From Lachnospiraceae bacterium UBA7076 (GTDB taxonomy: Bacteria > Bacillota > Clostridia > Lachnospirales > Lachnospiraceae): DNA of 28,467 nucleotides. How positions within the stretch are numbered: position 1 is the stretch's first letter; each line of letters opens with the position of its first letter. Under the pieces are notes generated by a model. It ran no database searches. It saw only the letters and a list, made by a program, of their open reading frames with translations, and was not told where the DNA came from. Shown piece by piece: positions 7,615 to 15,634 of this stretch. Position numbers and translations under genes: made by a program. The DNA lies in NCBI GenBank assembly GCA_002493625.1, contig DKZK01000011.1:1-28467 (forward strand), written 5' to 3'.

Positions 7615-7816
7615 GTCCGTAAATTTTGAATATTATATATGAATTATTCAATAGCGTTTATAATAATATACCTTATAAATATATCACATATTATAGGGAA
7701 AAAGAAGTTAAAAATCAAAGCGTCTGTTAAAAAATATGCGTTAATGACATTTATCGTAGATTAATGCCGCTTTATTAGGCGTGTGATCTGATATATAATT
7801 ATTATAAAACAACAAT
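7615..7816. other. AT-rich intergenic region, nothing recognised
   Basis: Divergent spacer between the DUF1846 leader and the 7887 operon. It is strongly AT-rich and should hold the promoter for DUF1846 on the minus strand, but I could not choose a single convincing -35/-10 pair. No gene or clear hairpin was seen. Confidence 0.5.
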
Positions 7817-7845
7817 TTGACATAATTGCCACAATGTAATAATAT
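7817..7845 (+). promoter_or_regulatory. Putative sigma-A promoter of the HTH-LemA-LytTR operon
   Basis: TTGACA (7817-7822), a 17-nt spacer and TAATAT (7840-7845) give a near-consensus promoter 41 nt before the first start codon. Confidence 0.65.
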
Positions 7846-7886
7846 TAAGAAACAAAACCGTTTGCTAAAGAGGGAGGTTATTTATT

Positions 7887-8090
7887 ATGGCAAGGACAAT
7901 TGTTAAGGAAGAATTAATTGATTTAAGGGAAACAACGGGTATGAACAGAAGGGAATTCTGTGACTATTTTGGTATTCCGTATCGTACGGTTCAGGATTGG
8001 GAGCTTGGCAACAGAAGAATGCCTGACTACCTGCTTCGTCTTATGGCATATAAGATAAAAGCAGAAAAGCTTGACAAGGCAAAAAAGTAA
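7887..8090 (+). CDS. Small helix-turn-helix protein (XRE/Cro type)
   Basis: A 67-residue, single-domain DNA-binding protein. The HTH is seen at about residues 17-41: GMNRREFCDYFGIPYRTVQ with recognition helix IPYRTVQDWELGNR. This pattern (FxxYFGIPxRTVxDWExGxR) is typical of small clostridial regulators and antitoxin-like proteins, but no toxin is adjacent. The ribosome site is AGAGGGAGG before ATG 7887. It opens an apparent operon with the small protein at 8107 (16 nt gap), LemA and the LytTR regulator, and may regulate its own promoter. Its target is unknown. Confidence 0.8.
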   Translation: MARTIVKEELIDLRETTGMNRREFCDYFGIPYRTVQDWELGNRRMPDYLLRLMAYKIKAEKLDKAKK

Positions 8091-8106
8091 CAGGAGGCTT
8101 AGGATA

Positions 8107-8334
8107 ATGAATCCTATGGGGTTTATGAAGATAAAGGGGCTTGTGGAAAGATTTAAGGATAATCACCCAAAGGTTCCGATGTTCTTCACGGCGGCGTCAA
8201 AGAGCATAGATGTTGACAGCATAATTGAGATAAACATAACTACTGCCGGGGGCAGAAGCTTATGTACAAACATGAAGGTAACTGCTGATGACATGGAGCT
8301 TGTAAGACAGCTATCAGAGATTATGAAAAATTAG
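8107..8334 (+). CDS. Conserved small hypothetical protein (75 aa)
   Basis: A 75-residue protein starting at ATG 8107, nine nt after CAGGAGG; the in-frame ATG upstream at 8071 lies inside the preceding gene and has no ribosome site. The N-terminus NPMGFMKIKGLVERFKDNHPKVPMF looks like an amphipathic helix, followed by beta strands (SIIEINITT, STNMKV-like segment) and a final helix. I associate this pattern (NP.. F..NHPK.P.F.. IIEINITTP.G) with a small Lachnospiraceae family of unknown function; that is recollection. It is translationally close to the HTH gene. Confidence 0.7.
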   Translation: MNPMGFMKIKGLVERFKDNHPKVPMFFTAASKSIDVDSIIEINITTAGGRSLCTNMKVTADDMELVRQLSEIMKN

Positions 8335-8402
8335 AGACGGCTGTATGGGAAGATTGACTGAAATGTTAATTTGTATGGCGTGATTTATAAGGAGGAATTT
8401 AT

Positions 8403-8942
8403 ATGCCAATTTTAATTGGAGTGTTGGCGGTTGTTCTTATAGTTGTTATATGGTATGTTTCAACCTATAACGGAATAAAAGCATTGGGAATTAAGGTTGA
8501 TGAAGGGCTTTCGGGAATTGACGTTGCGCTTACAAAAAGATATGACACGCTCACAAAGCTTCTTGACGTTGTAAAGGGATATCAGAAGCATGAAAAGGAA
8601 ATATTGCTTGAGGTAATAAAGCTGAGAAGCGGTATGTCCATGAAAGAGAGAAATGCTGCAAATACACAGATGGATCAGGCTGCCAATCAGATTAAGCTTC
8701 TTGCGGAAGCGTATCCGGAGCTTAAGTCCAGCAATAACTTTATTCAGCTTCAAAGCTCAATTGCTGATGTGGAGGAGCATCTTCAGGCTGCGAGACGTTT
8801 ATATAATTCAAACGTGTCAGCTTACAACACGAAGATAGTTATGTTCCCTAACACTATAGTTGCAAATGGAATGGGAGCAAAGGAAAAGGAGTTCTTTGAG
8901 GCTGAGGAAGCTAAGCGTTCTGATGTGCAGATGAGTTTCTGA
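8403..8942 (+). CDS. LemA family protein
   Basis: A 179-residue protein with one N-terminal transmembrane segment (about residues 3-22, ILIGVLAVVLIVVIWYVSTY) and a long helical extracytoplasmic or cytoplasmic domain. The family signature is clear: YPELKSSNNFIQLQSSIADVE-type segment (about residues 104-126) followed by EEHLQAARRLYNSNV. LemA proteins are widespread, membrane-anchored by one helix, and of unknown biochemical role; they often travel with DUF3137 or TPM-domain proteins, and a DUF3137-like gene occurs 7 kb downstream (16102). The start at 8403 follows AAGGAGGA. The LytTR gene begins one nucleotide after the stop, indicating tight co-expression. Confidence 0.92.
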   Translation: MPILIGVLAVVLIVVIWYVSTYNGIKALGIKVDEGLSGIDVALTKRYDTLTKLLDVVKGYQKHEKEILLEVIKLRSGMSMKERNAANTQMDQAANQIKLLAEAYPELKSSNNFIQLQSSIADVEEHLQAARRLYNSNVSAYNTKIVMFPNTIVANGMGAKEKEFFEAEEAKRSDVQMSF

Positions 8943-8943
8943 A

Positions 8944-9384
8944 ATGAAGGTTGAATTAGAGATAGATAAAAAATATGCTGAGCCTGAGATACATGTGTGC
9001 AACCATATATGTGATGAGGAGACGATGCAGCTTAAGCAGGCTGTTTGTGAGTTTGTTGACGGAAATGTTGTCGCATATGACGGTGACAGTTCCGTGTTAT
9101 TGAGATATGCCGATATTGTAAGAATTTTTTCGGCAAATAAAAATGTATATGTATCCACGGAGAAAGGACAGTATCGTATAAAGGAAAGACTTTATGAGAT
9201 GGAGGAACGGCTTGATATAAAGAGATACGTGCGCATTTCTAATTCGGAGATAATAAATGTGCAAAAGCTTATAAAGCTGGATACAAGTCTTACGGGCACA
9301 ATAAAAATGTACCTTAAGGGCAATCAGGAGACATACGTGTCAAGAAGATATGTTTCCAAGATAAAAAAGGCGTTGGGAATATAA
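8944..9384 (+). CDS. Stand-alone LytTR DNA-binding regulator
   Basis: 146 residues with no receiver domain. The LytTR domain occupies about residues 45-144: LLRYADIVRIFSANKNVYV, then the hallmark RISNSEIINVQKL (about 97-109; usually RCHRSFLVNLxxI in response regulators) and YVSRRYVSKIKKALG at the C-terminus. The short non-receiver architecture is that of LytTR regulators normally paired with a DUF3021 membrane protein and an ABC exporter. Here the partner genes are 3.3 kb away (12731-14818), and LemA precedes it instead. It has no strong ribosome site of its own, so translation is probably coupled to lemA (1-nt gap). Confidence 0.88.
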   Translation: MKVELEIDKKYAEPEIHVCNHICDEETMQLKQAVCEFVDGNVVAYDGDSSVLLRYADIVRIFSANKNVYVSTEKGQYRIKERLYEMEERLDIKRYVRISNSEIINVQKLIKLDTSLTGTIKMYLKGNQETYVSRRYVSKIKKALGI

Positions 9385-9420
9385 AAAGTGATATTCTTAT
9401 TCCTGCAAGTATATTGATGA

Positions 9421-9458
9421 AAAAAGGTTTTCCTAACAGAGACGGGAAAGCCTTTTTT
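9421..9458 (+). terminator. Intrinsic terminator after the LytTR gene
   Basis: AAAAAGGTTTTCC (9421-9433) pairs with GGGAAAGCCTTTTTT (9444-9458) and ends in a T-run. It closes the 7887-9384 operon. Confidence 0.8.
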
Positions 9459-9594
9459 ATTATGTCCAGTCGCTACCGTCAAATGTCCGGATACAACAAG
9501 TCATCTTTTTTTTCCCTGTTTGCAGCCGATAAAATAAGTGAATTGGAAATAATAATCCTTGTTTATTAAAACGTTTAACATGAGGTGAAGCAGG

Positions 9595-10347
9595 TTGAAT
9601 ATAGCAGTTTGCGATGATGAAGAAAATATACGCAGTTATATAAAAAAATTAATTGAAATGCAGAATGAAGACTGCCGGATTATGGAGTTTTCCTCCGGTG
9701 GGGACTTACTGCAGTTTTGGCGGCAGGAGGATGGGGAACAGATAGACATTCTTTTCCTTGATATTTTTATGGACGGCGCTGATGGAATGGAAACGGCGGC
9801 ACAGATTAGAAGTCTAAAGGAAGAAAGGGGCGAGTCTTTATGGGGAAGCCTGCCGCTGACGATATTTGTGACAGGCTATCCGGAGTATATGGCGAAAGCT
9901 TTTTCCGTTCATGCATTTTGGTATCTGGTTAAGCCCATAGACGAGAGGGAATTTGAAAATGTGTTTGCGCAGGCTGTGCGGGAGTACCGCTATCTGAGTA
10001 AAAAAAGGAAGCCTGAGTCAAGGAAAATACTGGTCAGGGACGGGGGCGTTACAAGGAATATCCCAATAGATGATATTTATTATATTGAGAGCAGCAACAG
10101 GAAGATTATCGTATTTATGGGGAATGAAAAAATAGAAAGCTACGGAAAGATTAGTGAGATGGAAAGTGCGCTGGGAAAGAGCTTTTTTCGGATTCACAGG
10201 GGGTATCTGATTAACATGAAATATGTGGAAAGATACAGCCGGACGGAAGTGCGGATGAAGAATGGCAGCAGCCTTCTGATTTCCAAGTATAAATATCAGG
10301 ATTTTATAAAGGCATATCTGGAGCACATTTCGGAGGATGAAAAATGA
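9595..10347 (+). CDS. LytTR-type response regulator (AgrA/VirR/ComE class)
   Basis: 250 residues. The N-terminal receiver domain has the acidic pair D7-D8, phospho-acceptor D56 in FLDIFMDG and K113 in LVKPID. The C-terminal LytTR domain (about 140-245) carries IDDIYYIESSNRKIIV and the hallmark FFRIHRGYLINMKYV. It should bind direct repeats upstream of target promoters when phosphorylated by the kinase encoded next. Start is TTG 9595 behind GAGGTGAAGCAGG; no ATG fits. The stop overlaps the kinase start (ATGA), so the two proteins are made together. Confidence 0.94.
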   Translation: MNIAVCDDEENIRSYIKKLIEMQNEDCRIMEFSSGGDLLQFWRQEDGEQIDILFLDIFMDGADGMETAAQIRSLKEERGESLWGSLPLTIFVTGYPEYMAKAFSVHAFWYLVKPIDEREFENVFAQAVREYRYLSKKRKPESRKILVRDGGVTRNIPIDDIYYIESSNRKIIVFMGNEKIESYGKISEMESALGKSFFRIHRGYLINMKYVERYSRTEVRMKNGSSLLISKYKYQDFIKAYLEHISEDEK

Positions 10348-11753
10348 GTGAGGCGAAATATGAATTATTCAACAATTTATTTGGGCTGTATCATGTACTC
10401 CTGCAGGTCATTCTCTTTCTTGTAATATGGAATATTTTTTACAGACCGGAGAGGGAGAAAAGGCTGTTGTTTTCCGCAGGGGTTTTTGCCGCTGTCAATG
10501 TACTTTTGTATTTATGTCCCTTTGTTCCCGGAGGGGGCAGGTATGTGGTATCGGCGGCTGTTGTATCAGGGTATTGCTATATTAAATACAAGGGACATAT
10601 TGAAAAGGCAGTTTTTACGCTGTTATTATTTTATAATTTTAATGGGATGAGCGTTTTGATTGCAAACAGCATTTATCAGTTTGTAGTGGATAAAATGCCG
10701 GGCGGACCGGACATTCAGGATATGGATTATATGCTTCAGATGTATAAAATACAGGTGATTGGGCAGGGCTGTAACCTTTTATTTTATACCCTTTCATTTA
10801 TTCTCTTAACATGGATATTACATAAGATTGTTAAAAGTCCGCTATCCATGAAATGGCAGGATGTGGTTTTTTTGTCCGTCCTTAATGTTGTGGGCAGCAT
10901 GCTTGTATGGATGGTTATGGATATTTCAGTGGTTCAGGTTGATAGAGAGATATTTTTTCTTTTTACCCAGAGAAGGGAGATGGTATGGAAGATACCGATG
11001 CTTGCAGCTCTGCTCTGTGCCGGGGAAATATCGGCAGTTTATATTTTTCGGAAATACAAGGAGCTTCAGGACGAGAGGGAAAAGCTTTTTGTGGAGGAGC
11101 AGCAGATGAAAGCCATGAAAAGGAGACTGGAGGAAGCAGAAAGCTTTTATGGCGGTATCCGTAAAATAAGGCATGAAATGAAAGGACATATGGCAAATAT
11201 CAAAGGGCTTGTTGCCGGAGAAAGGTATGGGGAGGTGGAATCGTACATTGAAAAGCTGGATGAAACTATACAGGAGCTGGACTATAAATTCAGCACAGGA
11301 AATGCCGTGACGGATGTTATCATCAATGACAAGTACCGGCGGGCGGTAAAATCCGGTACCATATTCAGGGTAAAATTTGAATATCGGAATACAGATACCA
11401 TTTCCGCATTTGACATGGGGATTGTGTTAAATAACCTTCTGGATAATGCCTTAGAAGCCTGCGAAAAGCTGGAGCAGACAAAACGTCATATCAGCCTTAC
11501 ATTAAAAAGAAAAAACAATTTTCTGCTGGTTGAGGTGGAGAACAGCTTTGACGGGAAGCTGCAATGGAAAGACGGGGAGGAGGTTCCTGCAACGATAAAG
11601 CACAGCGGGCTGCCGGACATACTGATGGAGCATGGGGTTGGTCTGAAAAATGTAAAGGATGTGGCGGAGCGTTATCTGGGGTATATGAATATCAAGACAG
11701 GAGGAGGTATGTTTAAGGTTACAGTTATGCTGCAGCAGAAGGAAATATCATAA
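10344..11753 (+). CDS. GHKL-family sensor histidine kinase (AgrC-like)
   Basis: 469 residues. About six hydrophobic segments in residues 14-235 form a membrane sensor like that of AgrC/ComD/BlpH peptide receptors. A coiled-coil linker (238-268) leads to the H-box RKIRHEMKGHMANIKG (phospho-acceptor H277), N-box NNLLDNALEAC (363-373) and G-box HGVGLKNV (430-437). This is the HPK10/GHKL class that signals to LytTR regulators. No AgrB protease, AgrD-type or double-glycine peptide gene is visible within the window, so the inducer is either encoded elsewhere or is not an autoinducing peptide. Confidence 0.93.
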   Translation: MSEAKYELFNNLFGLYHVLLQVILFLVIWNIFYRPEREKRLLFSAGVFAAVNVLLYLCPFVPGGGRYVVSAAVVSGYCYIKYKGHIEKAVFTLLLFYNFNGMSVLIANSIYQFVVDKMPGGPDIQDMDYMLQMYKIQVIGQGCNLLFYTLSFILLTWILHKIVKSPLSMKWQDVVFLSVLNVVGSMLVWMVMDISVVQVDREIFFLFTQRREMVWKIPMLAALLCAGEISAVYIFRKYKELQDEREKLFVEEQQMKAMKRRLEEAESFYGGIRKIRHEMKGHMANIKGLVAGERYGEVESYIEKLDETIQELDYKFSTGNAVTDVIINDKYRRAVKSGTIFRVKFEYRNTDTISAFDMGIVLNNLLDNALEACEKLEQTKRHISLTLKRKNNFLLVEVENSFDGKLQWKDGEEVPATIKHSGLPDILMEHGVGLKNVKDVAERYLGYMNIKTGGGMFKVTVMLQQKEIS

Positions 11754-11781
11754 TTTAAATGGTGTAAAGGAGAGTGAAACA

Positions 11782-12510
11782 ATGGAAATATCAAATAGCT
11801 TCGGCAATTATACAAAAAACGATACGAATACTGCAAGAAATAATGGAAGCCCAGAGGAGGGAAGCGTGGTAACAAGTACGGTGGAATTAAAAACTTCGAA
11901 GCCCGGTGTAACAAGGACAGAGCAGATTAAGACAGGTTACAGCAATGTCAGGGACTATTCCGGATATTTACAGGGAAAATACAGCTATATGAATAGGGGT
12001 ACGACTTCTATGGAGGGAATTCCCACAACCGTAACCGTATCAGATGCTTTTTTGAAAAAGTGCATGAATGACCCGGAAAAGGCAAAATATCTGGAAGAAA
12101 ATCTGGCGGCTATTCCTGACTGCGTTAAATCACTTTGTAACTCTGTGAAAATGGCTCCGGGTAGCCCGGTAGTGACATATGCTGCTTATAAGATTGATGA
12201 TAATGGTAATATTTCCGCGATGAGTGGCGGCACAAATGACCCTGATGGAAGAATAGCCAGAGAAAATGCAGAGAGAAAGGCAAAGGAAAAAAGGGCTGCC
12301 CAAGAAAAGGCTGCAAAGAGGCGCAAGGAGAAAAAGGCGGAGGAAGAAAAAGCAGAAAAACGGCGGGCAGAAAAGAAAGAGCAGAGGGATATGGCAGATG
12401 GCAGGGAGACAAAACCATTTACACTATCTGCCACCGGAACGGATGTAAAAAGTGCTACGCAGAATATTATAGCTGCATCATCAACTGCATCTTTTGACTG
12501 CGCCATTTAA
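11782..12510 (+). CDS. DUF6033-like protein with charged Ala/Lys/Glu helix
   Basis: 242 residues, no signal peptide or membrane helix. The middle contains YLQGKYSYMNRG, then VSDAFLKKCMNDPEKAKYLEEN and IPDCVKS, which I associate with the DUF6033 family of Lachnospiraceae; that is recollection. From about residue 158 a 55-residue stretch is almost pure R/E/K/A (AERKAKEKRAAQEKAAKRRK and on), an uninterrupted single alpha-helix or coiled coil. The tail is Ser/Thr/Ala-rich. It lies 28 nt after the kinase, has ribosome site AAAGGAGAG, and ends at a strong terminator, so it belongs to the two-component transcript. Function unknown. Confidence 0.7.
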   Translation: MEISNSFGNYTKNDTNTARNNGSPEEGSVVTSTVELKTSKPGVTRTEQIKTGYSNVRDYSGYLQGKYSYMNRGTTSMEGIPTTVTVSDAFLKKCMNDPEKAKYLEENLAAIPDCVKSLCNSVKMAPGSPVVTYAAYKIDDNGNISAMSGGTNDPDGRIARENAERKAKEKRAAQEKAAKRRKEKKAEEEKAEKRRAEKKEQRDMADGRETKPFTLSATGTDVKSATQNIIAASSTASFDCAI

Positions 12511-12530
12511 TAAGATGATTTCTAAAAAGG

Positions 12531-12568
12531 GCTGTCGCAATAAGAATTAGAATCCTTATTGCGACAGC
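12531..12568. terminator. Strong bidirectional-type terminator hairpin
   Basis: GCTGTCGCAATAAG (12531-12544) pairs perfectly over 14 bp with CTTATTGCGACAGC (12555-12568), followed by TTCTTTCT and preceded by AAAAAGG. It ends the two-component operon. The same GGGCTGYCGCA motif recurs at 16892-16930, a family resemblance often seen in this group. Confidence 0.85.
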
Positions 12569-12730
12569 TTCTTTCTCTGTTATCAATTTACCACTTGTCT
12601 TTTGGTTTATACCATATATCCCAACGCTCTTTTATTTTTTAAATAATTGTTGTATAAATGAAATTACCGGACTAAGAATAATGATTTAATAAATTGGGAA
12701 TGACTGACGTTCCGAAAGGGAGGCGGATAT

Positions 12731-13189
12731 ATGTTAAAGGATGCATTAATAAGAATGGCAAACAGCTTTATGTACGCTATCGGAATTACGGCGGTGGTGT
12801 ATTTTTTCATGACGGCAGGAAGGGATTTTGTTCCCCTGTTGCCTGAGTACAGGGAGCGGTTTGACAATGACACACAGGCTTTGCTTGTACAGCTTATGCT
12901 TATCGGCTGCATGAGCGCAGCTCTTGGCGGCGGCTCCGTAATTATGGAAATGAAAAGGCTCAGTCTTCTGGCACAGAGCATAATATATTTTGTGCTTGCC
13001 TCTGTGGTGTGGATTTCCGTAGGCTGCTACTGCTGGTGCATATATAAATATCCGCAGGCGCTTGCGTCAACGCTTATAAGCTATGTTGTGTCATATATTA
13101 TCTGCTGGGCAATACAGTATAAGCTGTGCAAGAAGAATATTGAGGAAATAAACAGGCATCTTCAGGAGCGGGAAAATAAGGCTGCATAA
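12731..13189 (+). CDS. DUF3021 family membrane protein
   Basis: 152 residues with four hydrophobic segments (about 14-32, 52-72, 80-100 and 108-128) and a charged C-terminus. The layout, with an acidic loop PLLPEYRERFDNDTQALLVQ and the segment ALGGGSVIMEMKRLSLLAQS between helices 2 and 3, matches DUF3021. In Firmicutes these proteins are normally encoded directly after a stand-alone LytTR regulator and are thought to hold it inactive at the membrane; here the LytTR gene is 3.3 kb upstream. The ribosome site is GGGAGGCGG before ATG 12731. The ABC ATPase follows 28 nt later. Confidence 0.8.
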   Translation: MLKDALIRMANSFMYAIGITAVVYFFMTAGRDFVPLLPEYRERFDNDTQALLVQLMLIGCMSAALGGGSVIMEMKRLSLLAQSIIYFVLASVVWISVGCYCWCIYKYPQALASTLISYVVSYIICWAIQYKLCKKNIEEINRHLQERENKAA

Positions 13190-13217
13190 AAATAAATTAA
13201 AATATCAGGAGGGCAGT

Positions 13218-13955
13218 ATGGAGGAAGAATTTGCTATAGTTTTAAAGGATTTAAGAAAGGAATTTGGCAGTAAGGTCGCAGTAAACAATATAAGCTTTAA
13301 TATTAAGAAGGGAAAGCTTTTCTCGCTTCTCGGCGTGAACGGAGCGGGAAAGACCACAACAATAAGAATGTTGATGGGACTGTCAAAGCCTACGTCAGGC
13401 GAGGCACAGGTTATGGGACACAGTATATTAACTGACCTTTCGGCGGTGAAACAGATTTCCAACTTTTCACCGCAGGAAACATCCGTGGCGCCAAATCTTA
13501 CAGTTCGTGAAAATCTGGAGTTTTTTGCAAAAATATATGGCGCGGATAAGGAAAAAGCAAACGGGCTTGTAAAGGATATGATAGAAAAATTTTCTCTGGG
13601 CGAGGTGGAAAACAGTAAAGCGAAAACCTTGTCGGGAGGCTGGCAGAGAAGGCTGAGTATTGCCATGGCGCTTATATCCTCACCGGAGGTATTGTTTCTT
13701 GACGAGCCTACCCTTGGACTTGATGTTCTTGCAAGGCGCGAGCTGTGGCATGTTATTGAGAAGCTTAAGGGAAGCATGACAATCGTACTCACAACTCATT
13801 ATATGGAGGAAGCGGAAGCGCTTTCTGATGAAATCGCAATTATGGTAGGCGGCGAAATAAAAGCAATGGGAACACCGGATGAAATTAAACAGATTACAGG
13901 CAAAGAAAACCTTGAGGAGGCATTTATTTCAATTGCCGAGGGCACTGAAAAATAG
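13218..13955 (+). CDS. ABC transporter ATP-binding protein (ABC-2/NatA type)
   Basis: 245 residues. All motifs of an active ATPase are present: Walker A GVNGAGKT (39-46), Q-loop Q86, signature LSGGWQ (138-143), Walker B VLFLDEP (158-164, catalytic E163), and H-loop H194 in LTTHYMEEAEALSD. The signature has W where most have Q (LSGGQ), common in this subfamily. The domain is the short DrrA/NatA type that pairs with a six-helix permease, here encoded at 14057. The LytTR-DUF3021-ABC arrangement points to an exporter induced by membrane stress or its own substrate; the substrate cannot be told. Confidence 0.93.
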   Translation: MEEEFAIVLKDLRKEFGSKVAVNNISFNIKKGKLFSLLGVNGAGKTTTIRMLMGLSKPTSGEAQVMGHSILTDLSAVKQISNFSPQETSVAPNLTVRENLEFFAKIYGADKEKANGLVKDMIEKFSLGEVENSKAKTLSGGWQRRLSIAMALISSPEVLFLDEPTLGLDVLARRELWHVIEKLKGSMTIVLTTHYMEEAEALSDEIAIMVGGEIKAMGTPDEIKQITGKENLEEAFISIAEGTEK

Positions 13956-13970
13956 TGTCAGTCCATAGAG

Positions 13971-14007
13971 CTCCGGTTTACATAGTAAATCAGAACTTAT
14001 GCCGGAG
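13971..14007. other. Hairpin between ATPase and permease genes
   Basis: CTCCGG (13971-13976) pairs with CCGGAG (14002-14007) around a 25-nt loop holding the weaker pair CATA/TATG. The 101-nt gap is long for such a gene pair. It contains a short remnant-like frame ending just before the permease start. No T-tract follows, so this is processing or spacing structure rather than a terminator. Confidence 0.35.
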
Positions 14008-14056
14008 GCAGACGTGAAAATGGCTGATGCGTTAAAGGAAAGGGAGATATAGATAT

Positions 14057-14818
14057 ATGAGAAGTATAGAATTTAGTAAAAGAACGACGAAGGAGATATT
14101 GAGGGACCCGTTGAGCTACATATTTTGTCTGGGATTTCCGCTTATCATGCTTATTATTATGACGGTTGTTGACAGGAGCATACCAAAGGAGGCGGGCATG
14201 ACAATATTTAAAATACAGTCCCTTGCTCCGGGAATGGCAGTGTTTGGACTTACCTTTGTGATGCTCTTTACATGCATACAGTTTTCAAAGGATCGCTCCA
14301 CTGCATTTCTGACAAGGCTGTATGCCTCTCCCATGAAATCAGTGGATTATATACTTGGGTACACCGTTCCTTCCATAATCCTGGCACTTATTCAGATTGC
14401 AATAACCTATGTGTGCTCCTTTGTTGTGGCAGCAATAATAGGAGAAAGCTTAAAGCCTTTGAATGTACTTCTGTCCATTGTATATTTGTTTCCGTCCATA
14501 CTGTTATATCTTGGATTCGGACTTTTATTCGGCGGGCTTTTAAATGATAAGTCTGCGCCGGGCGTATGCTCCATTGTAATAACCTTATCCTGTATGGTTG
14601 GGGGAATCTGGATGGATGTTGACTCAATGGGAAGCGCAATAAAGAACCTGAGCCATTCCCTGCCATTTTATCACGGCATGAAGGCTGTCAGAATGGCCGT
14701 ATTGGGAGAACCGGGCGATGCTTTAAAACCATTGCTAATTACACTGGCATATGCTACAGTAATATATATTCTTGCAATAATTGTAATGCGGGGAAAAATG
14801 AAAAAGGATGTAAGATAA
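14057..14818 (+). CDS. ABC-2 type transporter permease
   Basis: 253 residues with six predicted membrane helices: about 22-42, 58-78, 100-125, 130-155, 165-185 and 225-245. The N-terminus KRTTKEILRDPLSYIFCLGFP matches the cytoplasmic lead-in helix of ABC-2 permeases, and the segment SHSLPFYHGMKAVRMAV before the last helix is typical of the NatB/DrrB/YadH group. It pairs with the ATPase at 13218. The ribosome site is AAAGGGAGA before ATG 14057. The stop is 3 nt before the pseudouridine synthase, so they probably share a transcript although functionally unrelated. Confidence 0.9.
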   Translation: MRSIEFSKRTTKEILRDPLSYIFCLGFPLIMLIIMTVVDRSIPKEAGMTIFKIQSLAPGMAVFGLTFVMLFTCIQFSKDRSTAFLTRLYASPMKSVDYILGYTVPSIILALIQIAITYVCSFVVAAIIGESLKPLNVLLSIVYLFPSILLYLGFGLLFGGLLNDKSAPGVCSIVITLSCMVGGIWMDVDSMGSAIKNLSHSLPFYHGMKAVRMAVLGEPGDALKPLLITLAYATVIYILAIIVMRGKMKKDVR

Positions 14819-14821
14819 TAA

Positions 14822-15586
14822 ATGGGTCTTTTAAGATTAGATAAATATCTGGCGGACGCAGGCAGGGGAACAAGAAGTGAGGTAAAGCTTCTCATAAAAT
14901 ACGGCAGGGTAAGGATAGGCGACAGAGTAGTAAAAAGACCTGAGGAAAAGGTGGATGCTGACAAGGACAGCGTATTTGTTGACGGACAGCCTGTGTGTTA
15001 CTCGGAATTTGAATATTATATGCTGAATAAGCCTGCGGGCGTTGTTTCCGCTGTTACCGATAAAAGGGATAAAACCGTGGTGCAGCTTATTGATACGGAA
15101 AAAAGACGCGATCTGTTTCCCGTGGGGCGGCTTGACAAGGATACAGAGGGGCTTGTTATCATAACAAATGACGGCAAGCTTGCAAATGAAATGCTGTCGC
15201 CGAAAAAGCATGTGGAAAAAAACTATTATGCCATAGTCCGTGGAACTGTTACGGACGATGTTATTTTGCGGTTTCGGGAAGGGCTTGACATAGGCGATGA
15301 CCGCATCACCAAGCCGGCAGAGCTTAAATTGACTGCTCCCTTGATATGTGAAGGAGCAGCAGGGGATTTGGACAATGAAGCTATGACAGGTGATATATGT
15401 CATGTGGAAATTACCATCACCGAGGGCAGGTTCCATCAGATAAAGAGAATGTTTCAGGCGGTAGGCATGGAGGTCGTATATTTAAAGCGTCTTTCCATGG
15501 GAGGAATTACGCTTGATGAGACACTTCCCTGCGGTTCATGGAGACGGCTCAGTGAGGAGGAGCTTGAGCTGCTTATGCCAGGATAG
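14822..15586 (+). CDS. rsuA: RsuA-family 16S rRNA pseudouridine synthase
   Basis: Converts a uridine in 16S rRNA (U516 in E. coli) to pseudouridine. The N-terminal S4 RNA-binding domain is LRLDKYLADAGRGTRSEVKL to about residue 60. The catalytic domain has YMLNKPAGVVSA (66-77), the invariant VGRLDKDTEGL (101-111) with catalytic D105, LSPKKHVEKNYY, and EGRFHQIKRMFQAVG. These fit the RsuA/RluB/RluE group; overall it reads most like B. subtilis YtzG. There is an insertion of about 12 acidic residues (GAAGDLDNEAMTGD) just before the HVEITITEG strand. The start is ATG 14822; a GGATG-like ribosome site overlaps the permease end. Confidence 0.92.
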   Translation: MGLLRLDKYLADAGRGTRSEVKLLIKYGRVRIGDRVVKRPEEKVDADKDSVFVDGQPVCYSEFEYYMLNKPAGVVSAVTDKRDKTVVQLIDTEKRRDLFPVGRLDKDTEGLVIITNDGKLANEMLSPKKHVEKNYYAIVRGTVTDDVILRFREGLDIGDDRITKPAELKLTAPLICEGAAGDLDNEAMTGDICHVEITITEGRFHQIKRMFQAVGMEVVYLKRLSMGGITLDETLPCGSWRRLSEEELELLMPG

Positions 15587-15634
15587 ATTTATGTAACAGG
15601 CAATTACTTAATTAATATACTATCGGGAGGGCTT

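Noticed and set aside
9459..9594. LytTR direct-repeat binding sites upstream of the response regulator
   Set aside because: Only loose half-matches (ACCGTCAAA, CTGTTTGCA) at wrong spacing; not enough to call.
12125..12506. Two antisense frames rich in Ser, Phe, Pro and Leu under the DUF6033-like gene
   Set aside because: They are the complement of the Lys/Glu/Ala helical repeat, a composition artefact.
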